Assembly (NCBI GenBank): GCA_963556145.1
Contig: OY744471.1
Location: 985,590-1,049,589 of the forward strand
Direction of reading: 5' to 3'
Source: Hygrocybe punicea
Lineage: Eukaryota > Basidiomycota > Agaricomycetes > Agaricales > Hygrophoraceae
DNA length: 64,000 nt
The first letter of the stretch is position 1. The number at the start of each line of letters is the position of its first letter. The translations under genes and the position numbers were made by a program. Shown one piece after another: positions 1-10,000 of this stretch. Under the pieces are notes generated by a model that had not been told where the DNA came from, made no database searches, and was given only the letters and a program-made list of their open reading frames with translations.

Positions 1-184
1 ACGACGTTGAGGGCAAGGGAAGATCTTCACTCCTGTGTGATTGTTTTACAGGACTTGGCGGACGAATAACTGGACGAGCCTTGACTGTCTTTCCACCTCG
101 TTTCTTTTCCACCACCATAAATTCAACCTCTCTGGCAAATTCCTTTTTTTTTCCCGACTGGGAAATGACTTTTGATTTCGGCAT
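1..184 (-). CDS. 5' end of a gene leaving the window; possible KDZ-type transposase N-terminus
   Basis: A minus-strand frame opens at an ATG at 184-182 and stays open for 61 codons to the left edge. The visible protein is basic: it starts MPKSKVISQSGKKK, continues with a VEFMVVEKKRGGK stretch and reaches a PPSPVK motif. A short basic N-terminus followed by a PxSPxK motif resembles, from memory, the start of the CxC2-type Kyakuja-Dileera-Zisupton (KDZ) transposases of agaricomycetes. No cysteine cluster or catalytic residue is inside the window, so the family call is inference. It lies just downstream of the Ulp1-like gene on the same strand. It could instead be an unrelated nuclear protein. 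Confidence 0.4.
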   Translation of the reverse strand, partial: MPKSKVISQSGKKKEFAREVEFMVVEKKRGGKTVKARPVIRPPSPVKQSHRSEDLPLPSTS

Positions 185-327
185 GGATGAACAATAGTTA
201 GATGAGTGTGGGAAAAGTGAGAAAATGACACGCCTTATAAAGACCAATACACGAGGCAAAACACATGGATAATAATAAAGATTATTACGTCGCTTGATAT
301 ACAAATATATTTGAGGACAGGAAAATG

Positions 328-2151
328 TTACAAATCCGATGAACTGTCAGAATCTGATACCATAGTTGGGGCCTCAAACCAACTGGGGACCAATTTAACA
401 TCACCGGATGAACCCTCCTTTCCTTCCAATACAACCCTTTCCAGCGCATCACCCTGAATGCAATTACGAACAGCTTGCCTGCGCAACGCCCCCTGGAGTT
501 CCTGAGGGAGCGTGGGTATCCGCCAGTCTTGCCATGGATCTTTGGCAGCTCTGATAGCAATCTCGTCACCCAGCATGATGTTCATCATTTCTATTGGGTT
601 TTCTAAGAAGATTCGGAGGAAGTGCAGCATGTAGATGCCGCAATCATCAAAATTCGGCTGGACAGGTACCTGAAAACAAACGTTCAATTCATTCGCAACA
701 CGGAGGTTAGACGTGGTTCACCTTGGGGGTGATTCTCTTGATAGGTGCCAGCTTTTTCACCTGTCTGGTGTTCTTCGCAATGCAGGCTAGCCACGCATGA
801 ACCAGGGATATATCTTTTTGATGGTGTGCTGGGGGCAGTGAATCGAGAACAAATGTTACGCTAACCGACGATGAGTAAGTTCAATGCAAAGCTGAAATGG
901 ATAACTATGTGTGTAGTCCATCAGGAGGATTTTCTAACAAACATGCAGCAGGATTTGCCACGATAATCAAATACCAGTGGTCACTGATGGTGAAGTGAGA
1001 TGTTGCCTTCACAAAAACTGACTACACTCACCCAGTGGGCACAGGAAAGACCAAGTATGGGAGCGAAAATATGTCGATTGCCTTCGTCCACCTCTTCAAA
1101 CTCTTCACCCCGTTCTTCCTATGACCAGATTTAGAGGAAATGAAGTTATATGAACAACCAAGCAACGTGCACCTCAGTTTCTCCATGAAAAAAGTAATGA
1201 ATATGTGTATGTTTGCCGGCAACTCCGGCTGATGGATTGCTGCTTGCTGCAGAGCGTAACTGAAACGGGGAATAAGCTACTGCACTGGAGGGTTGAAATG
1301 TACCCACTGGGTACCGAAATTAATCAGTTCGTCATCTAGCCAATCCTTTTCCAAACGTTGATATGACATCCACGGAACAGCACCCCGCTCTGAGTATTTT
1401 GCAACAGTACACGTGTTTTCAAACCTAGAACACCTGAGGTGAGTGACGGGCCTGGCCATGGCAATGTGATGTACATGACCGCATCTGGCCTTTCATTCAA
1501 CTGCAAAAATCGGCCATTGGTTTCGATGTCATTTCTGTTGAAGTAGAGATTAGTTGTGGTATGATGAATGTGTGATACTCACTGTAAATACTTGATGCTA
1601 CTTTCGCCCAGTGTACTGGTGAGCAAACTGAGCAAATCTGCATACATATCTGATGTCCAGGATGCATGCTCGTTGTCGAAATAAATGCCAATTTGATGTT
1701 TTGAAACAATCTCTGAGTATCAATTGCAGTCACATGTAAGCTTATTGAAATGGTGGCGTACCATTGTTCTCTCTGCCTAAAAACACACATGTGGCTTTAC
1801 CCACATGCCGAGAAATAAGCACATACAATACCAAGCCGCGTATCTGCTCTTCATTTGGTTTGGTGGCCTACAAAATCACTTGAATATCAAGGGTGGGCTG
1901 TTGAAGACTGACAATCACCTGGCAACTGACAACATCACGTTCCACCAATAGTTGCATGGTCACAGAGCTGTCCTCTGTCAAAATACAACAAACACTTGTA
2001 TACGACAGTGAGTGATGATTAGGATGCTGAACATGATGACTTACCATGATCCTTTGCATTCAAACTCGACAGATGTGGTCCCTTCCGGAGATTTGTGGTA
2101 GGTGTTTCCACCAGAGACGGTGAAAAGGACGGGGAGTAGGAGAGATGGCAT
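328..2151 (-). CDS. Ulp1-like SUMO protease (peptidase C48), about nine exons
   Basis: Cysteine protease of the Ulp1/SENP type, which processes SUMO or removes it from proteins. Supported exons are 1308-1389 (WLDDELINFG, the family entry motif), 1032-1259 (IHIFITFF, then a W-T-K-x-x-DIF segment), 939-983 (DHWYLIIV, catalytic His), 722-860 (FVLDSL, catalytic Asp) and 328-669 (VQPNFDDCGIYMLHFL, the Gln and catalytic Cys). The triad and the oxyanion Gln are all present in spliceable frames, so the domain looks intact. Upstream exons (1434-1534, 1583-1712, 1872-1974, about 2045-2151) encode an unrecognised N-terminal region. The true start is uncertain because splice phase at the first intron is ambiguous. 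The protein is about 425 residues with a Ser/Asp-rich tail. Ulp1 domains occur in host deSUMOylases and also travel with fungal and animal DNA transposons. Confidence 0.85.
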
Positions 2152-2210
2152 ATTCGATTGATGTGAGGTTATGCACGTGATGGTTGAGAACAAAGAGAGC
2201 TGTTCAATCA

Positions 2211-2282
2211 TGTGATGCCGGGTCACATGTAATGTGATGCCGGGTCACATGTAATGTGATGCCGGGTCACATGTAATGTGGT
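2211..2282. repeat. 22-bp tandem repeat, about 3.3 copies
   Basis: The unit TGTGATGCCGGGTCACATGTAA repeats with period 22 just upstream of the Ulp1-like gene. Each unit contains the imperfect palindrome ATGTGATGCCGGGTCACAT. Confidence 0.9.
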
Positions 2283-2285
2283 CCC

Positions 2286-2311
2286 GTGACATCACACATG
2301 CGTGATGTCAC
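2286..2311. promoter_or_regulatory. Perfect inverted repeat GTGACATCAC-N6-GTGATGTCAC
   Basis: Two 10-bp arms separated by ACATGC lie about 135 bp upstream of the assumed Ulp1-like start. The same GTGATGTCAC core recurs in the long palindrome near 3.3 kb. A regulatory role is inference; the symmetry is directly visible. Confidence 0.6.
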
Positions 2312-2529
2312 ACCGCTGTTGGACACATTTAACGCAGTAGGGAAATTGGATAGCAAAGAATAGGTCATCGCAGCGCTGCAGAAATTGCACATCCTCTATG
2401 AGATTGTCCATTCCCCACGTAGCCATTATTCTATGTTTTCTAGTAGATATGATACCCTAAAATGGGCATTTGTTTTTATTTGGTCAGAAATCACCTTATT
2501 CCATCACATCCTGAGTCGCACCATCAACG

Positions 2530-3035
2530 TTGGCCAAGGTAATTTCTCTTGATTCCAACACACTACCATCTTGCTGCATGGCAATAATCACTAGTACGGC
2601 AGCAAATGACAGCGCCGTTGTTTCCTTGGTAGGGCGCTGTACCAGGGAAATGTGGAACGCCGCATTTACGGCGGTTCTTGTTGACGTGCGGCCTGGTAAA
2701 GCTGCTGCTTTTCACAACATTGAATGCCTCCCCCAGTGTGTTTACAACATTACACTGACCCCACTTTTGATTGTTTAGGATGTGCCTGAAATCTATTCGT
2801 GTCTTTTCATGCGGCCATCACCGAACAAGAACAATATTCTGTCCGATGGCTCGGCATGATGCGATCGGAAGACGCAGGCCATGCACGAACGCCGTTCCTG
2901 AAAGGAGGCTGGCCACACATGTTTGGTGTGGACGAAAATGTTCGTATGCGTATGGGATATTTCGTTCACCTAGCCACTAGGTTTGTTGCAGGTGTGCTAC
3001 ATCCCTTGATGGTCGGTGAAACCTGTGAACATTAA
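2530..3035 (+). other. Possible exons of an unrecognised plus-strand gene
   Basis: An open frame at 2530-2778 starts at ATG and carries NDSAVVSLVGRC. It is followed, after a possible intron (GTGTGTTT...TTTAG, ending near 2778), by open frames at about 2770-3035. One of these reads YSVRWLGMMRSEDAGHARTP and looks protein-like. I could not join the pieces in one clean frame and recognise no family. This may be a small gene, a decayed gene or chance open frames. Nothing else is apparent between 2312 and 3265. Confidence 0.25.
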
Positions 3036-3265
3036 TTTTCACCAACCGCCCACATATACAGTTGAAATCAAGGCAAAGGTGTTCATTATTCGGCAGCGAC
3101 ACTGTAATTAAACGTCTGTGCAACAAAGTGCCATTCACAAGCTTCCTGCCCAGAGCATGAATTTCAAATGTAACAATATACAGTACTGACGTTTCCGTAA
3201 CTACGGGCCTTTGCAACACTGCCATTTACGACTTTCCTAGCCAGTATATGAATGCACACAACAAC

Positions 3266-3323
3266 AAGTCACGCCTGTGATGTCACGTTTGGACGTCCAA
3301 ACGTGACATCACGGACGTGACTT
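3266..3323. repeat. Long palindrome; 36-bp perfect core
   Basis: Positions 3277-3312 form a perfect palindrome: an 18-nt arm starting GTGATGTCACGT and ending TTGGAC, followed by its exact reverse complement. With a few mismatches the symmetry extends to 3266-3323. The half-site GTCCAAACGTGACAT returns in a similar palindrome at 12396-12435. Two TCACGTGA octamers follow at 3366-3373 and 3393-3400. Confidence 0.9.
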
Positions 3324-3485
3324 GTCACCATCCAAACTTGGCCACATCATGTGAGTCAAGTCATTTCACGTGATGAAAACCAACCACGTTTGTCACGTGA
3401 ACAAATACAACCAATCACAAGTGCTGATTGAATTCATTTTCCCATCCTTCGTTGTTTTCCCCCTCATCATTGTACATCCCACACT

Positions 3486-3516
3486 GCGAGATTGTTGTAC
3501 CGGGCAACAATCTCGC
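3486..3516. repeat. Short hairpin, 12-bp stem
   Basis: GCGAGATTGTTG and its exact reverse complement are separated by TACCGGG. It stands in non-coding DNA before the 339-bp repeat array. No terminator T-run follows, so the role is unknown. Confidence 0.7.
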
Positions 3517-3689
3517 ATTATGGGATGCCACGCACTTTAGGTTACATATCATTCTTCTACCCGAATGGTGAGTGGTTTGTTATGTCTCTGCTGAATGCCA
3601 TTCACTTAGAATATTCGTAAGTGACTGATTGTTTGTCACTGCGATTGATCTTCTACAGCTTCCTGCCAAGGTTTCCACATGCATTAATT

Positions 3690-4826
3690 GTGGAATCAGT
3701 ATGTGCCAAACCGATGGTGGCCGGTCCTCGGACATGGGTGCTTGCTGCTGCCAGTCAACCTGGAATGAAAGGGCGGGTGAATCCCCCTGATTTCCTTGCC
3801 AGGCAACCTCCTTGCAGCGGGCCTGGCGGTATACCCATTTACATCCAAGGTGTGTGTCTTCTCATTTTAATATTGCGCTTTTAGTAGTGATTCACTTTCA
3901 TTACAGCTGCTCTTTCCATCATGTTTTGTGGCGGTGAATAGGCTTGCTGACAATTTTACTTATTTCAGACCACTCCTTCATAGCGCAAGTTGTGGCATCA
4001 GTGCGTGCCAAACCGGTGGTGGCAGGTCCTCAGACATGGGCGCTTGCTGCCGCCGGTCAACCTGGAATGAAAGGGCAGGTGAATCCCCCTGATTTCCTTG
4101 CCAGGCAATCTCCTTGCAGCGGGCCTGGCGGTATACCCGTTTACATCCAAGGTGTGTGTCTTCTCATTTTAATATTACCCATGTTGACAGGTTGACTCAC
4201 AGGTGATATACGTCGTCTTATAGTAGTGATTCCCTTTCATTACAGCTGCTCTGTCCATCATGTTTTGTCGCGGCGAATAGGCTTGCTGACAATTTTACTT
4301 ATTTCAGACCACTCCTTCATAGCGCAAGTTGTGGCATCAGTGCGTGCCAAACCGGTGGTGGCAGGTCCTCAGACATGGGCGCTTGCTGCCGCCGGTCAAC
4401 CTGGAATGAAAGGGCGGGTGAATCCCCCTGATTTCCTTGCCGGGCAACCTCCTTGCAGCGGGCCTGGCGGTATTCCTGGCTACAACCGAGGTGTGTGTCT
4501 GCTCATTTTAATATTACCCATGTTGACAGGTTGACTCACAGGTGATATACGTCGTCTTATAGTAGTGATTCCCTTTCATTACAGCTGCTCTGTCCATCAT
4601 GTTTTGTCGCGGCGAATAGGCTTGCTGACAATTTTACTTATTTCAGACCACTCCTTCATAGCGCAAGTTGTGGCATCAGTGCGTGCCAAACCGGTGGTGG
4701 CCCGTCCTCAGAAATGGGCGCTTGCCGCTGCCGGTCAACCTGGAATGAAAGGGCGGGTGAATCCCCCTGATTTCCTTGCCAGGCAACCTCCCTGTAGTGG
4801 GCCTGGTGGCCTTGTTGACGTCAAGA
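3690..4826 (+). repeat. Tandem array of four exon-like units, period 339 bp
   Basis: GGCTTGCTGAC recurs at 3941, 4280 and 4619, exactly 339 bp (113 codons) apart; a more diverged first unit starts near 3690. Each unit carries a conserved open segment of about 60 codons with AKPVVAGPQTWALAAAGQPG and NPPDFLARQPPCSGPGG. Each segment is bounded by an acceptor-like TTTATTTCAG and a donor-like GTGTGT. Units 2 and 3 are nearly identical. Unit 1 has diverged, and unit 4 switches after GPGG to a different tail (LVDVKKSK). The pattern suggests serial duplication of one exon with its introns. I recognise no domain. No start or terminal exon was found, and the array may be non-coding. Confidence 0.85.
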
Positions 4827-4829
4827 AAA

Positions 4830-5087
4830 GTAAGTCTTGCTGTACTTTTGACTATTCTATCATTCACCAAATGGCACAGGTATCAATCAGCTTATAAATG
4901 TGCATGGTCTGTATATGTATATACACTGAATCTGCTCGGCATTGCCATTTTTTGTGCTATATTGTGTGTTATATCATAGTTGGTCGTTCTTGTGACATGG
5001 TGAAATTGCTGTATGCAGCAAATTATTAAATGCTAAAAGTTCTAACCATAATAACACCTTATTAAATTATACCGCCTCGAGGCCACC
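4830..5087. other. AT-rich intergenic DNA
   Basis: AT-rich sequence between the repeat array and the TET/JBP-like gene. It ends in GCCACC directly before the ATG at 5088. No other feature seen. Confidence 0.5.
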
Positions 5088-5142
5088 ATGTGTACTAAAA
5101 CTGACCTAACCAATTCTCAACCAATCTCACTTCTCAACCATT

Positions 5143-6703
5143 ATGTACGCCGACAGAATCCCCTCAAAGAATGCACAATCCAAGGCAATGGAAGCCTTGC
5201 TTTCCGTCAACATGAAAACAAAGGATTGTGGTCTCGCTCCAAATCTAAAGAAACATATGTGGACAAGGCTGAGAAGAATCCTCTCAAACACTACATCGTA
5301 TTATAGGAAGTCGGGCATGCGCCCTCCGAAGTCTCCTGTAGAGGAATGCAAACGGCTGAGGTCAGATCCATGCTGCTTCAATGTCATATCTTACATGTTT
5401 TGTAGATCACGTTTGATGATGCTGAGGGATCAGCTTCCAGTTAGCAAGGTCTTGGGAGATTCGGCCCCAGATTGCGAAACATTCTCCAAGTCGGACATGG
5501 TCTCAGAATCCGAACTGGAGAGGGTTCTCCTCACTGTGGCAGCCGCGATTTTGAACCCTAGTACGTTGCTGCCATGAAAGTCGGCATATTTAGACTGACA
5601 TCTTGCCTCAAAGTAATTGTGCCCTTGGATGCGAATAGACTGGCAAATCGAGTGAAGAATATCAAGGACACTTCGGATGCTGACAATGAAAACCTACTCA
5701 GGTTTTTTCAGGAGATTCACATCGGACATGTGAATGAACCAGCTACAGTAATCGACACGTGTGGTTCAATTTTGGTCTGGTATCTACCTGATGTTGTAAC
5801 TCCAAGACGTATTGTGAGTCACTTGCCCCCCGGAAATGTGGTTTTTGACAGTACCCACTGTGATACAGGAGGAATTGAATGTCAGTGCTGAAATAATAAC
5901 CGAAATTCTGGAAGAATCCTATTCGGAGTCCCTCAAAAAACTTGAGAAAGGGAAAGATCCGCAATGGAGGAAAGATCCAAACATTTTCTTTTCACCTCCA
6001 AACCCACGATTTCACCCAGGATCAGTGGATTTCGCCGCAGCATGGTTTGCTCAGGGTAGAGAGGTAACACCTTTAGTTAGTCGTCTGTTTTACATGAGCT
6101 GACCGCCTGTTTTTTCAGCGACTTACCGATAGGTTGATCATGTCAACAACTCTTTGAACAACTGAAGCCACCATGTGGATGGCTGCAATCGAACCCAGCG
6201 AGCTGATCTTCAACGCAATTACTGCGTTAACCCATCAGTCATTGTACACAGCTGGCCTTCTGGCTGTGACAAAAATCCGGGACGGCGAAACGATCGAGAA
6301 CGTGGAAACACATGAAAATGCTAAGGAGTGGACATCTGTTTACACTGGAATCGCCGTTATCGTTAACAGGATTACAACTCGACACAGAGATGCTGGAGGG
6401 TGTCCAGAATGGTATGATTTGCTGGCGAGTTGTGGGACACATACGAACGCGGAACTAGCCATCCCTGAGTTGGATGCTACGTTCTCTTATTCGCCAGGAA
6501 CCGTCATCGAAATTTGTGGCAAGGTTCTCAGTCACAGTGTAGGCAGATGGGAGGGCGGTGAAAGAATATGCATGGCGCATTATATGCGAAACATGGTACA
6601 TGACCGTCTCAACATTGACAAGCCCACCTGGAGCCGACACAATGTGTTTGCAAGGGAGATGAATGCCGAGTTTCGGGCATCACAGGAATGGAGATGGAAT
6701 TAG
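5143..6703 (+). CDS. TET/JBP-type 2OG-Fe(II) dioxygenase (putative 5-methylcytosine oxygenase)
   Basis: The last exon (6173-6703, 176 codons) contains the diagnostic core: NRITTRHRDAGG with the iron-binding HxD (H71, D73 of this exon), PEWYDLL, SYSPGTVIEICG, then LSHSV (H121, distal iron ligand) and GERICMAHYM (R131, the expected 2-oxoglutarate Arg). This spacing matches the fungal TET/JBP family, which oxidises 5-methylcytosine and is greatly expanded in basidiomycetes, often beside KDZ transposons. Upstream exons fit 5143 (or ATG 5088) to 5560, 5614-5813 and 5869-6063 with good GT-AG borders. I could not find a clean in-frame junction from 6063 to the core: a TGA precedes ATG 6173, which has a strong Kozak context. 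So either the core is a separate short protein or the gene carries a lesion there. Confidence 0.75.
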
Positions 6704-6962
6704 CTATTGTGCCAAGGGAGATATCATCCTAACGTAAATGTACGACGGCTACCGTTGCATGCTTTGTACGACTGTAGTCAGAAACCTCTGTGGAACTAAA
6801 TCTCGTTATCCTCATTCACGGACGACGAAGGCCTATGAGTTTCAACTAACAGATAGCTAGACAGTGTTAGACAGTGTTCGGAGAATTTCCATGGCTTTAC
6901 ATTGATAACTCTGTCACATTGACAACTCAGTCAATTCGAAATGTGTACTTAAATGTGGCAAT
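6704..6962. other. Intergenic region between the TET-like and JmjC-like genes
   Basis: Non-coding. The repeated AGACAGTGTTAGACAGTGTT near 6863 is a short direct repeat. The promoter motifs of the next gene begin at 6963. Confidence 0.5.
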
Positions 6963-7006
6963 TCACGTGATGTGGTCACGTGATCACAGTAAACCGTGAC
7001 GCGTCA
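6963..7006. promoter_or_regulatory. Promoter motif cluster: two TCACGTGA octamers and TGACGCGTCA
   Basis: TCACGTGA at 6963-6970 and 6976-6983 are perfect palindromes with an E-box CACGTG core. TGACGCGTCA at 6997-7006 is a perfect 10-bp palindrome containing ACGCGT. The cluster ends 88 bp before the JmjC-like start codon. The paralogous gene at the other end of the window has the same TGACGCGTCA plus CACGTG boxes in front of its start, which supports function. The binding proteins (bHLH, bZIP or MBF-type) are inference. Confidence 0.65.
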
Positions 7007-7094
7007 TTTTTTTTTATACCTTCTGCACCCTTATCATCTAGCCTCAGCCTCTCTTGAATTGCTCTCAGATACACTCGAATTGAACATTTTGGCA

Positions 7095-10000
7095 ATGTCG
7101 TCATCAGCAAGCACCTCGGCGCTGTCAATCGCTTCTCTACATGCGTCTGTAATGTCTGGCAGTAATTTCCGAAGCATGAATGTGTTCCAGGACTTCCCGT
7201 GGGTCAATGGCACGCCTCTTGCTGAAGATTCACTTGAGAAGGCTATCGTAACCTTAATTGGCAATCAGTCTGCTCTAGGAAACACACCGTCCACCTTGGC
7301 TGTGATGGTGCGTCACATCTCCCACCTTGTAACATTGACGGTCAACTTGTCTGCTAGGCCCTGGCAAAGCAATTGGATTATGTGAATCCCACAGGTGAAA
7401 TCTCACGTAAAGCCCAAACCATCCAAGAATACCTCTCTGCTGATGGCTCTGCTATGCGTGATGTGGCAAGGTGGACTACTGTGTACCGGAATGACCTCCT
7501 GGTAGCGGCTTACTCAATCCTTCGCTATACCCTGCTCGATAAGCTCATGGACGCTGTTGGGTTGCCTCATCATCCAAGTTTCAAAGTAATTCGGAGATCA
7601 GCGAAACCAGAGATGAGCGAGAAGTTGACCAAGGTGAGTTCACCATTCACATTTGGGCAGATGTTTTAAGTTGACGTTTGCACACCGTCTTGAAGCTCTA
7701 CAAATTTCTGAGAGACTGGAGTAAGCCAATCACGAAGCTTCGTATGACATGCAAAAGTCTATTAATCACGCAACAAGATCAAGAAGTGGTGGGTGTTTCA
7801 GCCGTGGCAGTGCCGCAGAAAGTGGTGTCCAGTATGGACACCATCCCTATCTTTGCAGTCGCTCTCCCAGCACACTTGACACCAGCCCAAAAAGAAGTAG
7901 AAATGAACATCCGGATCCTTTACCGTGCATCTGTCAACCTCGAATCCTCCGACGTCAACCAGATCCTCCTCAATCTAGAGCTGCTTGCATTCTCATTCAC
8001 GTGGTTTGGCCAGGTATGTGACGTATGTCCTATATGAAACGTGTGTCAGATTTTGTACAAAAACAGGGCAACTCATATGTAGACTGCGACTTCACAACAT
8101 GGGTGGAGAAGCTACAGAGGTTGGGATTGCGTTACAATCACATTACGCCTGCCGCAAATAAACAATTCACATGGTTTCAGGATGGCCAAGAGTGTTGATC
8201 TACTGTTGCAAGACTCATTTGTCAATGCCCTCACCACCAAGTCTTTCGGAGGTTTAATGTATGATCGGATGAGAAATCTATTCCACCTAAGCCTCACACT
8301 GTCACCCATAATTACTCTTCTCCCACGACGTTTCAATCATGAATCTCATGCACGGCCATCTCTCATGGCAGTGAGTCCATTATTTGTGCCAACTTGGACG
8401 TAGTTGACATAAGGAAAAGATCACGTTTGCCTTGGGCAATGAAAGGCCTCCATTCCTTGCCAAAACGGAGAGGGCGCTTTGGAGGGCCATTACAAGAATA
8501 TGTTTAGGATCTTCGGCGATGCAGGAGCTGAATGTATTCCTCCAAGAATACGATTTGTTGGAGGACAGCGTCCAGGGAACGGAACAGGACTTCAGTTGGT
8601 TTTGTTTTGACAGTACGCCGCCTGTCTCTACATTTATCGCTGGGACTGACAACAGATGTTGCAAGATAAGGAAGTGGATGACCTGACCAACTCTGCTAGT
8701 CAGCTTACGGTGGCAACGAAACAAAATGTTCCAACAGACCCCAAGGCAAAGAATGACAAGCCTGCGTCAGGCAACCCTCTGTCCAGCGATGATGAACCGC
8801 TTCAATTGAAATTAACAAGGAAGAAGAGGGGTGGACCATCGAAGGAGCTTGCTTCAGGTGGACAGAGCTCCATGTTGACCCGAAGCCAGGCCAAAATGTT
8901 GGACAAGGTTGGGGACTCTTCGAAAGGCAAGGAGAAGCAGAAGGCAGAGAAAGTCCAGAAGGAAGAGAAAGTCGTGGTTGCGCTGGGGAGGTCCTATCGG
9001 AGGAAGAAAAGATCCACTCGCTGGTCGACAAGAAGTTATCCCAAGTCCAAGAAACGTGATGATCTTGAGGATGAAGATGACGATGATGACGAGGATGACT
9101 ATAAGAAAGCGCCAGAGAAAGTGAACGTGATCATCGACCTTACCGGAGATGTAAGTGATTCAAGAACGTGTCATTTGTCATGAATGAATATTTTGATAGG
9201 ATTATGGGGAACCTGATTTGCTCAGCCGTCCAGCACCCATTGTGTGTCTTTTGTTGTTCAATAACGTGCCACCCCACTGATGATTCATAAAGCGAGCATC
9301 AGAGGGTGTTCATCTCACTATGTATGATGGTGACGCTGTACACGAACCCGTTGAACATGTGCACTATTCACCATCCGTCGTTGTACGTTGATGTCTGATT
9401 TTTGTACCGTTTGATTGTTAACTGGTAAGCATGATACAGGCAAAAGTGGAACATGCATTGTTGCGGGAAACATATGAAATGATCCGATCCAGTTACATTG
9501 ATGGGGTTCCTCCACATCGGCTGCCCAGTGCAAGAGAACAAATGTATGATCCTCATGCATCATGTGTGTTCGTGGTGGAATGGAACATCTTCAAGTCGAT
9601 GGATGCTGCAACAATTCAAGGAATCTTTCGTCATCGTCACATCCTCGTGCTCAATGCCCCTGTAGAAACAGTGGAGTTTGATAGGGAAGGTTTGGAGACA
9701 TTGGGGTCTTTGTCGTCCATTTGTTCAGTGCAAGGTCCGTTTCCGGAGCGATGTCTGGGCATAGCGACTAAAGTGCCTTTGTTAGTTGCTGAATTGCGAT
9801 TGGTGCCTAATATCGAGAATATGAACAAACCTGGCACATTGGAGACATTATATCAGCTTGCGCTTGACCCTGACAACGAAAGGGTTTTCAATTTCCTTGA
9901 CCTTCCCATGGGTCATATGACGTTGGACCCACCTCCAAAATTTCGGTGAGCAACCTTGTTTCGAAGATCGAACACGAGATTTACCTGTCTATTCATGAAA

